Numbered from the stretch's first letter, positions 34,694 to 43,694 are shown. The stretch is DNA of 64,000 bases from an uncultured Roseburia sp. (GCA_947564465.1 CANOCV010000007.1:16723-80722), one strand, 5' to 3'. A program made the numbers and translations. The notes: generated from the sequence alone by a model not told the origin.

Positions 34694-36607
34694 CTATCCC
34701 TCGTTTTTCTTTACTCCCTGCTGCTTGATCACAGGCTCCGCCTGTTCCTTCAGCTCTTCCTTATCCGGAATGCTTCCGATTACATTCTCGGCCAGCCAGT
34801 CCATCGTCATAATCTCCTCGGAGGTAAGGCTACGCTTTGGATCATCCGATACCACACCTGTCTGAGAATATAGTATGCCCGAAAACGGGTTAAATACCTC
34901 CGTACTGATCGCTGTTTTCAAAAGACCCGCCAAACGCTTTTGTCCAATTGGCAAATACTTGGAAAATACTACGTCAATCACACCCTCGGCCATTCCCCAC
35001 CAGTAGTTTATGGCTTTCTTGGCAGAAGGGTCGTCGTCATACTTCCATGTTCCGTCCATAATCGCGCAAATCAGCTGCTCATAAAATTTCCCCCAGTGCC
35101 AAAGCGGCATGCCAAAATTCCTTGGCATCCCCTCTTCAATATGATAGATACCGAAAAACCGGGACGCTTCCTCCGGGATTACCATATCTCTTCCCGATAC
35201 ACAGGAAGATCCTGTTTCCCGGATACGCTCCTCAATCTCCATCTCCTCTTTGGCAGAAGACCACTCCAGATAAACCTTTGCCCTTGGATTAATCAGCTTT
35301 GCTCCCAACGCAAATGCATTGATATTGGCAATTGTACCGTAAATCGGATAATCGGCAATATACGTAAGCCTATTGTTCTCGGCCATTGCTCCGGCAATCG
35401 CACCCATTAAAAATTTGGCCTCATACATTCTTGAATAATACGTCCGAATATACCGGTGGGAGGTGTTTAAGGAGCAATTCAAAATCCTGACCTTCGGGTT
35501 GGCAATTGCCGCCTTCACACTCGCCTGCACAAAAGCCGGCGTCGTCGTAAAAATGATATCACAGCCCGCATTTATGGCATCCTCAATCATGGCATCCACA
35601 TTTTCCTGCATTCCGTTTTCATAGCAAACCGTATGTACCTCCTCCGGAAATGTCTCCTCCAGATGAAGCCGGCCAAGCTCATGGGCATACGTCCAGGCAG
35701 AGGTTCCAGGCGTTTTTTCATAAACAAACGCAATATTCAACTTCCGCGGCGACTGCAGATGCAAAATACTAAGCGGCGACTTCTTTTTCTGATTTGGCTT
35801 CATTTTCAAATCAATTTCCGATTCCTCCCCAAGAAGCACAAACTCTTCCCAGCTTTTCGCAATCAGCTCCTGCATCTCACTGGTGGTTTTCCCGTCAATC
35901 ACATCATAACCGTACAGCGTTATAAATGATAAAAACGCATCGCCCGGCGTAATATCCAGCTTATCTCCGCCTTTTGCCTTATATTCAGAGGTAAACCTCG
36001 TATAAATGGAACTGAATTCTAACAGCTCTTCTTCCGTCCACTTCTCCTGCGGTTCTTTTCCCACTGCCTCCTGCAGCTTGGCATACCCGCCCTCCTGTGA
36101 AAACCAAATATAATTAATCGGCGCCAGGCGGTAGAAATCCAGATATTCATAATAAATCTTATTTTCTTTTTCCTCGGTGCGCTTTGGTACGATACGGATC
36201 ACATCTCCCAAAACGGAAACGGCTCCGGTATATTTCATCACACTGACGCGCTTATTTCCCTCCACTACATAAAATTTGTACATATATTCATAAACTTTAA
36301 TCGGATCACGAATGCCCTTCTCCACATGAGAGTCCAACAACTTTACCCACTTAGTGGCAAATTCGGTGTTCTCCTGCAATATCGGCATAAAATTTCCCGC
36401 AAACGAGCTGCTCCTTGCAGCAGTTTTCGTTCCCTCTATCTGCTCTATGGGAATCTGCACCTGTCCAATCGGCACCTCGGAGTAAGATCCCCTCGCCGGC
36501 AAAATATCATCCAGGACCTGCAAAATCGGTCTTTCTCCCCGCAGCATCCTCATCTGATAATCCTTCTTCCCTAATTTTAGTGCTTTTTTATAATCTTCTT
36601 TTCCCAT
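34694..36607 (-). CDS. Cytoplasmic fusion of a ParB-like N-terminus and a BMP/PnrA-type nucleoside-binding domain
   Basis: The ATG at 36607 has an ideal AGGAGG site seven bases upstream; an in-frame ATG six codons earlier does not. There is no signal peptide or lipobox. Residues 40-140 resemble a ParB/sulfiredoxin-like fold (VPIGQVQIPIEQIEG then YVVEGNKRVSVMKY). Residues 290-600 match the BMP/PnrA substrate-binding family, normally an exported lipoprotein that binds purine nucleosides (LNIAFVYEKTPGTSAWTYAH, GCDIIFTTTPAFVQA, YIADYPIYGTIANINAFALG). A binding-protein fold inside the cell suggests a sensor or regulator. The ParB-like assignment is weaker than the PnrA one. Confidence 0.7.
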   Translation of the reverse strand: MGKEDYKKALKLGKKDYQMRMLRGERPILQVLDDILPARGSYSEVPIGQVQIPIEQIEGTKTAARSSSFAGNFMPILQENTEFATKWVKLLDSHVEKGIRDPIKVYEYMYKFYVVEGNKRVSVMKYTGAVSVLGDVIRIVPKRTEEKENKIYYEYLDFYRLAPINYIWFSQEGGYAKLQEAVGKEPQEKWTEEELLEFSSIYTRFTSEYKAKGGDKLDITPGDAFLSFITLYGYDVIDGKTTSEMQELIAKSWEEFVLLGEESEIDLKMKPNQKKKSPLSILHLQSPRKLNIAFVYEKTPGTSAWTYAHELGRLHLEETFPEEVHTVCYENGMQENVDAMIEDAINAGCDIIFTTTPAFVQASVKAAIANPKVRILNCSLNTSHRYIRTYYSRMYEAKFLMGAIAGAMAENNRLTYIADYPIYGTIANINAFALGAKLINPRAKVYLEWSSAKEEMEIEERIRETGSSCVSGRDMVIPEEASRFFGIYHIEEGMPRNFGMPLWHWGKFYEQLICAIMDGTWKYDDDPSAKKAINYWWGMAEGVIDVVFSKYLPIGQKRLAGLLKTAISTEVFNPFSGILYSQTGVVSDDPKRSLTSEEIMTMDWLAENVIGSIPDKEELKEQAEPVIKQQGVKKNEG

Positions 36608-36888
36608 AATATCCTCCTGTTCCATCTCGCACCTATTCTACCATAAACTTCTTCTATAATCTATACCCCTCTTTCATATAGCTTACCATTCACTGCTATT
36701 CATGGCCGGATGGAGCTTATAACAACAATTCGGAGCGATATGTACAGTTTTTCTACACAAAAAGCGGGCGAATCCATTTTATCACAGGCGAGGACAACAC
36801 GACCTCTAATTGTCTGCTCAAATGTACATTCGTCCACTTTCCGGCCTTCTGTAACTATCACAGGATGAATCCGACTCCCCAGACATTC

Positions 36889-37251
36889 TTAATAAACCAG
36901 CGCCGTAAACGTAAACTGAATTAGCTTCCACTCATTTTCCCGATTGACATAAACCTCGGTTACTGCAAAATGATGCGTCGTCGGCTTGCCGTCCAGCAAC
37001 AAACCATAATTGCAGTCCGTGATAACCACCGCCGTATCTCCAAATATGTCAGCCTTCCGATCATTGAACTTGATCTCTGTCGGCTGAAAGGCCCCGCTTG
37101 TGTAAAACTCAATTTCCTTATCCAGCTTACAGCTAATCCCGATATGCACAAAATTGCAATTCGGATCGGCAATCTGACGCATTCCTGCCTCATCCGCCTG
37201 TTCCATTACCTGCCAAAACTTCTTTGACGTTTCCAAAACTTTATTTTCCAT
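36889..37251 (-). CDS. SnoaL-like/NTF2-fold protein (DUF4440 type)
   Basis: The ATG at 37251 follows AGAGGAAAT. The 120 residues have the cone-shaped NTF2 pattern: an N-terminal helix pair, then DPNCNFVHIG, a long strand DTAVVITDCNYGLLLDG, and the ending TEVYVNRENEWKLIQFTFTALVY. Such proteins are small-molecule-binding or isomerase-like; no catalytic pair is obvious. About 280 bases upstream of the fusion gene's start and 180 bases on the other side hold no recognisable gene. Confidence 0.72.
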   Translation of the reverse strand: MENKVLETSKKFWQVMEQADEAGMRQIADPNCNFVHIGISCKLDKEIEFYTSGAFQPTEIKFNDRKADIFGDTAVVITDCNYGLLLDGKPTTHHFAVTEVYVNRENEWKLIQFTFTALVY

Positions 37252-37430
37252 ATTTCCTCTCTTTCCGCCGCAAGCCGTATTCCCTTCCACAATAGCGGCA
37301 TATAATCTCCATGCTGTTTAGTTATAATATAAACAAAAAAAATTCTCTGCGGAAGTCCCGTTTTGTTCAGCACTTTATACTCACGGGTTATAACTGTGAT
37401 TCAATTTTTACAAAGATTATTATATATCTT

Positions 37431-38093
37431 TTATATTTTACCATCTGCCATATAAATAATACGATCGGCATACTCTGCCACCTTTTTATCATGCGTAACC
37501 ATAATGATTGTCAATCCCTGACCATTTAGAGTTTTTAACAATTGCATGATCTTTATCCCATTTTCCTCATCCAGACTTCCGGTCGGTTCATCTGCCAAAA
37601 GAACCTCCGGCTGATTAGAAATCGCCCTTGCAATGGCAACACGCTGCTGCTCACCGCCCGACAGCTGAAAAGGTCTGCCTGTTTCCCTTCCGGCAAGCCC
37701 CACCATTTCCAAAAGCTGCTTCGCTCTTTTTTTCCGCTGACCGGACTTTGCTCCTGCATAGCCCAAAGGCAACGAAATATTATCTATAATGCTAAATTCA
37801 GGCAGCAAATGAAATGCCTGAAACACAAATCCCACCTTTTTGTTGCGGAAATGTGCCAGCTGCCTCCTGTTAAAGTCGGATACTTGCATCCCCTCAAACA
37901 GGTAACTTCCTCGGTCTGCCAGATCCATTCCTCCCATAATATTCAACAGGGTACTCTTTCCACATCCCGAACGCCCCATAATAGCAATAAATTCCCCTTT
38001 ATTTACTTCCAAGCATACGTCCTTTAAAACTTCATTTTTCGCATCCCCGGACTGGTATGTTTTTACCAAATTTTTTATTGTGATAATCTGCAT
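37431..38093 (-). CDS. ABC transporter ATPase (MacB/LolD type) of the peptide locus
   Basis: The 220-residue ATPase has Walker A GRSGCGKST, signature LSGGEQQRVAIARA, Walker B LLADEPTGSLD and the H-loop VTHDKK. This form pairs with FtsX-type permeases, two of which precede it (six bases after the nearer one). It is the last gene of the six-gene run that begins with the tandem thioredoxin protein. Expected role: power a mechanotransmission-type exporter or immunity pump for the cysteine-rich peptide. Confidence 0.9.
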   Translation of the reverse strand: MQIITIKNLVKTYQSGDAKNEVLKDVCLEVNKGEFIAIMGRSGCGKSTLLNIMGGMDLADRGSYLFEGMQVSDFNRRQLAHFRNKKVGFVFQAFHLLPEFSIIDNISLPLGYAGAKSGQRKKRAKQLLEMVGLAGRETGRPFQLSGGEQQRVAIARAISNQPEVLLADEPTGSLDEENGIKIMQLLKTLNGQGLTIIMVTHDKKVAEYADRIIYMADGKI

Positions 38094-38099
38094 ATTGTC

Positions 38100-39359
38100 C
38101 TACAACTCCTTTAATACCTTGATCGGTTCCCTGTTTTTGACCCCGGCTAATGCAATAAGACAGCAACCTGCTGATGTGACCAGACAGAATACCAGCACAT
38201 ATACTACACAAATCGGATAAAATGCTATCTCCGTAGCAATGCCCGAGAAACCTGACGCAGCCACAGCCGAAAACAATACCCCCAGACCTCCGCCTGTGAG
38301 AAAAAGCAGAAACACCTCCCCAAATAACTCTAAGAAATTCCTGACTTCGGTAGCCCCAAAAGCAAAGGCGACAGCCGCCGTTTTTTTTCTTTTCTGCAGC
38401 GCAATCAATAATATTCCTATCATGCTTACCGTAACAATGGCAAGCGTAACAATAGACACTGCAAGGAACATTCTAACTAAATTATCCTGCTCCTGTGCCC
38501 TCTTTTCCATTTTAAGGTATTCATCCGAAACATAAATAATATATCTTCCATCTTGCATGTCTGATATTTTATTGAGCAATTCAGGAAGCAGGCTTGACTG
38601 ATCTTCCATGTTTTTATTCTGTACCATGAATATAACATCGTCCGTCTCTTCTCCTGCATTAAAATCATCCATAAAGTTTATCGGGCAGATAACACAGTCT
38701 TCCACAAGTATCTGCTCTGTGATTCCGGAGGTCCGGTCTATATATTCTGTTTTTTCCCCCGCCGGTATCTCTTTGTATTCTACGCCGCAGCCTTTTGAAA
38801 ACCATATCTTGCCGTGCCTCGCCATAAATTCATTTGAACCCCGCATGGCTGCCTTAACGGTTCCCTCCTCGGCCCTTTCCATTTTACTCAGTGATTTGTA
38901 CGCCCTTCTTCCCGCATATGCCTGATCGTTTTCCCTCGCAAACCCAAAGCATTTCTCAAACATGTTATCATTCATAAAAAGATACCATACTTCCGCCGTT
39001 GACAGCTCCCCCTGCTTCCCTTCAAAAAAACAAGTCTCCAAAACCACGACTGTATAATACAGATTCAGCTCCTTTTCATATTCCCGCTCCAATTGCAGAT
39101 ATCCATCGTAATCTATGACCAGACGGGAAGCATTTTCATATTCCGCTTCTTTATCACGCTCTCCTACTTCCCATTGAATCGGTATCATCCCTTCCGCCAT
39201 CTCCTGCCTGTAACGCGCTAACACTTCCCGATTTGTAAATGTAAGATTCAGACAGGTTACCAAAACGAATATTCCCACAGCCATTTCAAAGATAATCAGC
39301 CAATATATTCTCCGGTTATTCCACATCTGTTTCCAAACACGATATAACAAATACCTCAC
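38100..39359 (-). CDS. FtsX-type permease (second of two) of the peptide locus
   Basis: The 419-residue protein has one N-terminal helix (WLIIFEMAVGIFVLVTCLNL) and a large extracytoplasmic domain (about 45-290). Three C-terminal helices follow, with the FtsX pattern KRKKTAAVAFAFGATEVRNFLELFGEVF. It overlaps the first permease gene by four bases. The two permeases are different in sequence and probably form a heterodimer with the ATPase. The outer domain likely meets a peptide or the lipoprotein. Confidence 0.82.
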   Translation of the reverse strand: MRYLLYRVWKQMWNNRRIYWLIIFEMAVGIFVLVTCLNLTFTNREVLARYRQEMAEGMIPIQWEVGERDKEAEYENASRLVIDYDGYLQLEREYEKELNLYYTVVVLETCFFEGKQGELSTAEVWYLFMNDNMFEKCFGFARENDQAYAGRRAYKSLSKMERAEEGTVKAAMRGSNEFMARHGKIWFSKGCGVEYKEIPAGEKTEYIDRTSGITEQILVEDCVICPINFMDDFNAGEETDDVIFMVQNKNMEDQSSLLPELLNKISDMQDGRYIIYVSDEYLKMEKRAQEQDNLVRMFLAVSIVTLAIVTVSMIGILLIALQKRKKTAAVAFAFGATEVRNFLELFGEVFLLFLTGGGLGVLFSAVAASGFSGIATEIAFYPICVVYVLVFCLVTSAGCCLIALAGVKNREPIKVLKEL

Positions 39360-40465
39360 CAGTTGACCTCCCCTTCTATCAGCTCTCTAATCTCCCTTTT
39401 CATTTTAAGAAAAGAAACGCTGCTCATAAAGAGGATAAGCACGATCCCCATACCCAAAATCTGCCCCAAAACAGAAATTCCATATTCCACTCCGAATGGT
39501 AAGACCTTCTCTATCGGCAGCATCAGAATTACCCCGTCAAGCCCAAAAGCGCACGCCACAAGTATTATATTTTGAATCGCTTCCTCCAAAAACAACCGTC
39601 CGTCGGTTGCCCCTAAAGCTTTTTGTATGCCGTATAAATGCCGTTCCCCCGACGCCTTCCCCAATGTTATAATCCATATGCCAAGCGCGGCAAAAACAAA
39701 TACCGCGCTCCCGACCATCAGCCACTTTTTATGATTTTCCCGATAGCTTGGCTCCATCACTTCACGCTCCTCCTCTTCCGCGCTCATAACGGAATACACG
39801 TCTTCTATGCCGCTTTTCGCCAGCTGTCCTTTCAACGCTTCTGTCTCAAACTGCTTAAGGGGCATAAACAAGATGCGGTGCTGCATACTTCTTCCCCCCA
39901 TAATACCGTCCATCTCGCAATAAGGAAGAATGATATCTGCATACACCCTGGTAGCCCGTATAATCCCTGCCACAAGATACTTCTGTCCGTTCAGAGTCAC
40001 ATAATCCCCTGCTCTTGCCCCCTTTAACGCAAGTCTGGAGCTTTCCTTTAATATACAAATATTTTTATCCGCTTTAAAATCCTCGTCTGCAAACATCCTT
40101 CCTTCTGTCAGAAGATACGGCGTAACTTGAAAAAAGCCCGGCGACACGCCTCCCACGGAAGAAATCAAATCCTCCTTCCACCCTGCTGTCATCTGAAAGA
40201 CTGATTCATACATTATTTTGTCTGCTTTTGTATTTTCCAGGATTCTCCTTTCCATTTCGCTATCTATAAAACCACTAAAGCAGCCTACTGCTAATATATC
40301 TGAACCGTTTGGATAAAGGTTATCCCGGTATAATACATTTAAAGAGTAGATTTCACCGAGTACATAAATAGGACATAAAAACCCGGCTGCAATTGATAAA
40401 ATCAGGACAAGGCTGATACCCTTGTTATATACAATCCTGTTCCATACGCTTTTTAGGGCCAACAT
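39356..40465 (-). CDS. FtsX-type permease (first of two) of the peptide locus
   Basis: The 369-residue protein shows the same plan: an N-terminal helix (SLVLILSIAAGFLCPIYVLG), an outer domain of about 200 residues and three helices. The cytoplasmic loop HLYGIQKALGATDGRLFLEEAIQN is typical of MacB/FtsX permeases. It lies 12 bases after the propeller lipoprotein gene and overlaps its partner by four bases, which indicates tight co-translation. Confidence 0.82.
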   Translation of the reverse strand: MLALKSVWNRIVYNKGISLVLILSIAAGFLCPIYVLGEIYSLNVLYRDNLYPNGSDILAVGCFSGFIDSEMERRILENTKADKIMYESVFQMTAGWKEDLISSVGGVSPGFFQVTPYLLTEGRMFADEDFKADKNICILKESSRLALKGARAGDYVTLNGQKYLVAGIIRATRVYADIILPYCEMDGIMGGRSMQHRILFMPLKQFETEALKGQLAKSGIEDVYSVMSAEEEEREVMEPSYRENHKKWLMVGSAVFVFAALGIWIITLGKASGERHLYGIQKALGATDGRLFLEEAIQNIILVACAFGLDGVILMLPIEKVLPFGVEYGISVLGQILGMGIVLILFMSSVSFLKMKREIRELIEGEVNW

Positions 40466-40477
40466 TGATTCATCCCC

Positions 40478-41425
40478 CTACTTATAGATTCTGTATAATT
40501 TATTCTCATTTATGTCAGATAAATAGAATACATCCTTTTCATCAATATACGCCAGGTACATTCCATTGTTTATGTTTTCCAGATGAAAAAGAGACTCCGC
40601 ATTTTCTCCGTCTTTATCCATTCTAACAAGCGTGCCCCATGCGGCGGAAAGCATAAAGAGCTCCTCTTTTACAAAACAAAAATCATTTGGTGTCATCGCG
40701 TTGGGAAGCTGGCTGATTTTCTCCATCTTTTTATCTTTTACCTTATATAAGCTGTTGCTGCCCGACTGCCCGATTTCCTCCCCGCCTTCCTCAAATAATT
40801 CCATGGTATCCGCTGCATACACCTCGCCGTCACACTCCGCCAGATACCCTACAAACGGCGTTTCCAAATGACTTACTTCTCCATCCTCTACAAAATACAG
40901 GAAGGAATCCAGTCTCCCTGTGCTGTCCGTGCTCACATAGATAATACCGTCCCCATCGACCGCGATATCAATATAAAAATGATCTCCCTGCTTATGTACC
41001 AAGGCTCCAAGCGCAATAGACTCCACAAACTCAAAATCGCCATCCAATATCTGTATCCTGTCATTTCCCGCGTCCAATACATAGAGTCTGTCGTCATGCA
41101 CCGTTAAACCTGTCGGCTGCATAAATTCTACTTGCCCGCCCCCCAAGGCGCCGATACATTCCAAAAGCTCCCCGTCCGGATTCAATACAAACAGACAGTG
41201 TTTTTCTTTATCGCTAACCACAATTTTATCCTGAAACCGGCAAATGCCCGCCGGCTGCTCCATATCCTCTAACGTGCACTCTTCAATCTGATACCCCGTC
41301 TCCGGGGCAGCTGGAATTACCTCCGCATCGTACTGCCATCCCTGCTTGGGCCTCTCCTGCCCGCACGCACAATTGCATAAAACACATAAAATCAAAAACG
41401 CAACCAAAAATTTTTTTCTTATCAT
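40478..41425 (-). CDS. NHL/six-bladed beta-propeller lipoprotein of the peptide locus
   Basis: The signal peptide is unusual, with four cysteines (CVLCNCACG) around the likely lipobox. The rest (about 290 residues) repeats blade motifs: QPAGICRFQDKIVVSDKEKH, QPTGLTVHDDRLYVLDAGND, and IAVDGDGIIYVSTDS. This is the NHL-type propeller. It would sit outside the membrane and may bind the peptide, the permeases or the wall. It lies between the peptide gene and the two permease genes on the same strand. Confidence 0.78.
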   Translation of the reverse strand: MIRKKFLVAFLILCVLCNCACGQERPKQGWQYDAEVIPAAPETGYQIEECTLEDMEQPAGICRFQDKIVVSDKEKHCLFVLNPDGELLECIGALGGGQVEFMQPTGLTVHDDRLYVLDAGNDRIQILDGDFEFVESIALGALVHKQGDHFYIDIAVDGDGIIYVSTDSTGRLDSFLYFVEDGEVSHLETPFVGYLAECDGEVYAADTMELFEEGGEEIGQSGSNSLYKVKDKKMEKISQLPNAMTPNDFCFVKEELFMLSAAWGTLVRMDKDGENAESLFHLENINNGMYLAYIDEKDVFYLSDINENKLYRIYK

Positions 41426-41450
41426 AGCTTATGCTCCTCTCTCTAACAAA

Positions 41451-41474
41451 AACCAATCCTGCTTTCAGGCTAAT
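41451..41474. repeat. Left arm of the inverted repeat enclosing the peptide gene
   Basis: Its reverse complement reads GCCTGAAAGCAG, then GA, then TTGGTTT. The right arm at 41812-41833 has the same 12-base core, then ACTA, then TTGGTTT. It lies between the peptide gene and the propeller gene. Confidence 0.65.
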
Positions 41475-41512
41475 ATACCAAAGTCAAACCCTGCTAAATT
41501 CTCGTTTCTTTT

Positions 41513-41791
41513 TTAACAGCATCCGTCATTTATTGTCCTTGTTTGGTACTTTACACTAGATTCTCCTGTCATTTCTGTAACACAAGTTTTCTTATCTCTT
41601 ATGTCCATATACCTATAAGGGATGCCTCCGCCAGCATAGTTACAAATCGGTGTTGAACAATAAGTTTTTAATATTTTATCCTGATGCCAATCGGTGCACT
41701 TTGCATCCACTTGCGCAACTCCACCAAAGAGACCAAAGAACATTGCCGCCGCCATCGTTGTAATTACACCTTTTTTCATTAATTTATTCAT
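41513..41791 (-). CDS. Secreted six-cysteine peptide precursor (candidate bacteriocin or signal peptide)
   Basis: The 92-residue precursor has a classical signal peptide (residues 1-30) with cleavage expected after AQVDA, leaving 62 residues. The mature part holds six cysteines, at precursor positions 32, 45, 50, 70, 91 and 92, the last two adjacent at the C-terminus, so three disulfides are possible. A strong AAAGGAG site lies nine bases before the ATG. It follows the tandem thioredoxin gene by 33 bases and is enclosed by an inverted repeat. I do not recognise the family. Spacing does not match lactococcin 972 or a double-glycine leader peptide. Confidence 0.72.
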   Translation of the reverse strand: MNKLMKKGVITTMAAAMFFGLFGGVAQVDAKCTDWHQDKILKTYCSTPICNYAGGGIPYRYMDIRDKKTCVTEMTGESSVKYQTRTINDGCC

Positions 41792-41811
41792 AATTCTTCT
41801 CCTTTCTCTTC

Positions 41812-41833
41812 GCCTGAAAGCAGACTATTGGTT
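41812..41833. repeat. Right arm of the inverted repeat enclosing the peptide gene
   Basis: GCCTGAAAGCAG, four bases, then TTGGTTT mirror the arm at 41451-41474. The arm covers the stop codon of the thioredoxin-like gene and ends just upstream of the peptide ribosome site. Confidence 0.65.
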
Positions 41834-42700
41834 TACTAATAAAGATTTCAGTTCTGTTACAGGTGTTTCACCAATAACACTTATTTTATTATCCTTACCA
41901 AATATCAAAAAACTTGGATACCACTTAATGCCATATGTATGTTTAAAAATTGCATCCTTATCCCTGACATGTGAATTATCTACATCATCATACTTATAGA
42001 TTTTCACCACATCATATATTTCTTCAACTTCCTTCGATTCAACAATGGGATCGGCGGCTTCACAATCTTTGCATCCCTGCATCGCAAAATATATCATCTT
42101 CTTTTTGTCAGAATCCCCAAAAAAGTTTTTCAAAATGTATTCATTTGCATTTTCTTTAAGTTTATCTTCAGATACAATTTTCATATCAACCAACTTTTCT
42201 ACCAATAACAATGAGTCAGTAGTAAAAAATTTCACTTTAGCATTGTTATCCAGTACGTAAAAAGTCGGCGTAGTGGTAGAAAGTTTATAATCTACCATCT
42301 CATAACAAATCTCTCTGTCAATATTATTTTGCTCAATTAATTTCTCGGAAATTTTATCTACCCATAAAAAAATGTAATTGATATCTTCTTCCCCAAATAC
42401 GCTCTTTAGCCTGTCATAATTGTCAAGTATTTCAGCACATCCATGACAAGTTGATGATAAGTAAAAGACAACTCGGTATCCATCGGTATCCGGTAACCCT
42501 TCCAAAACTTCTCCATCTATCGTTTTTACTTTAAATCCCTGCATATAGTCATCATACTGCATAGACATAGCTTCATAACTCTTCACATCACCCCCATCGC
42601 TCTTCATAAACAAAATACCAGATACTATCATAATTAAAATAACCGCGATAAGCGCACTTACCGTCCCAATATATAGTTTTAATGATACCTGTTTCTTCAT
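41825..42700 (-). CDS. Membrane-anchored protein with two thioredoxin-like domains
   Basis: The start is the ATG at 42700 behind AAGGGGGAAG; an upstream in-frame GTG lacks a site. A signal anchor (about 8-31) holds two extracytoplasmic domains. The first has CHGC (Cys85/Cys88) and a cis-Pro segment TTTPTFYVLD. The second has CKDC (Cys210/Cys213) and WYPSFLIFG. Each is a redox-active thioredoxin fold. Being 33 bases upstream of a six-cysteine secreted peptide, it is the likely oxidase or isomerase for that peptide. A tandem arrangement recalls protein disulfide isomerases. The direction of electron flow is not shown by the sequence. Confidence 0.85.
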   Translation of the reverse strand: MKKQVSLKLYIGTVSALIAVILIMIVSGILFMKSDGGDVKSYEAMSMQYDDYMQGFKVKTIDGEVLEGLPDTDGYRVVFYLSSTCHGCAEILDNYDRLKSVFGEEDINYIFLWVDKISEKLIEQNNIDREICYEMVDYKLSTTTPTFYVLDNNAKVKFFTTDSLLLVEKLVDMKIVSEDKLKENANEYILKNFFGDSDKKKMIYFAMQGCKDCEAADPIVESKEVEEIYDVVKIYKYDDVDNSHVRDKDAIFKHTYGIKWYPSFLIFGKDNKISVIGETPVTELKSLLVNQ

Positions 42701-42727
42701 ACCTTTTACTTCCCCCTTATTTCGGTA

Positions 42728-42756
42728 TTGTATTTTTTTCACACATTTGATATAAT
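42728..42756 (+). promoter_or_regulatory. Sigma-A promoter of the AgrC/AgrA-like genes
   Basis: TTGTAT, 17 bases, TATAAT, about 100 bases before the kinase start. It overlaps the 5' side of the divergent thioredoxin-peptide operon. ACACT and AGTGT repeats nearby may be regulator sites. Confidence 0.6.
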
Positions 42757-42855
42757 TTGTTTACACTTATTTTACAGTGTTTTTTTTTTGATAACCATTT
42801 TTTTCCTATTCGTTGCTTTTTTCGACATGAACGTTTTCCGGGGGAGGAGAGCCTT

Positions 42856-43689
42856 ATGAAAAATGTACTTTTTTTGTTGTACACTATACTATATTTCAAA
42901 TCTGATATTCCGGCAGGATACTCCACAAAAGTTTTCACCTATCATGGAGTAATTCTTGGCATTTTTCTATTATCTATCCTGATATTATTTTATCTTTTAT
43001 ACAAGCTGCTTCAAGAAAATCACAAATTAAAAGCTCACCAAAAAGAACAAAATACGTTGCAAGACTACGCTAAAAAGATGGAGGATTTCTACGAAGAATT
43101 TCGCATTTTTCGACATGATTATAAAAACATTCTTTCCACACTTACCTACTACATAGAAACAGAGGATCTCCCTCAACTGAAAATATATTTTGAAGAAAAA
43201 ATAGTGCCGTATGGAGAAACCTTATTTGCCAACAAATATGTTCTCGGGAAATTACATATGATAAGGATTCCCTCTATTAAAAGCATACTTTACTCCAAGT
43301 TGGCGGCATCTCTCAATAAAGGTTTGTCATTAAACTTAGAATTAACGGAACCGTTAACTGATATTTTTATAGATGAACTAACGTTGTCTAATATTCTTGG
43401 AATTATACTCGACAATGCTATGGAAGCTGCCATTGTAACATCAGAAAAGCGTATTTCTATAGCCGTAATTTGCACAGAAGAGAGCCTCCTCTTTTCTTTT
43501 ACGAACAGCACACTTCCGATAGAAGTCCCTGTTTCTAAATTATACGAAAAAGGATATACCACAAAAGAGAACCATGATGGCCTGGGATTGTACACCGTAA
43601 AAAAAATCAGTGACAGTTTAGACAATGTTTCCTATATTGCACAATACAATGGACTGTTTCATCAAATACTTGAAATTATGCGAGGATAA
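42856..43689 (+). CDS. AgrC-like (GHKL) sensor histidine kinase with a single membrane helix
   Basis: The ATG at 42856 lies behind GGGGAGG. The 278-residue protein has just one clear membrane helix (about 30-51), where AgrC has six, so its sensor part is minimal. The phosphoacceptor motif is FRHDYKN (His87). The ATPase part (ILGIILDNAMEAAI, then HDGLGLYTVKKI) is of the HATPase_c_5 type used with LytTR regulators. It is divergent from the peptide operon and precedes its regulator by five bases. It may sense the peptide or its membrane effect. Confidence 0.83.
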   Translation: MKNVLFLLYTILYFKSDIPAGYSTKVFTYHGVILGIFLLSILILFYLLYKLLQENHKLKAHQKEQNTLQDYAKKMEDFYEEFRIFRHDYKNILSTLTYYIETEDLPQLKIYFEEKIVPYGETLFANKYVLGKLHMIRIPSIKSILYSKLAASLNKGLSLNLELTEPLTDIFIDELTLSNILGIILDNAMEAAIVTSEKRISIAVICTEESLLFSFTNSTLPIEVPVSKLYEKGYTTKENHDGLGLYTVKKISDSLDNVSYIAQYNGLFHQILEIMRG

Positions 43690-43694
43690 CGAAT

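Noticed and set aside
41513..41791. Assignment of the Cys-rich peptide to lactococcin 972 or a double-glycine leader class
   Set aside because: It has a Sec signal with AxA-type cleavage, no GG leader, and the Trp/Tyr/Gly pattern of lactococcin 972 is absent.
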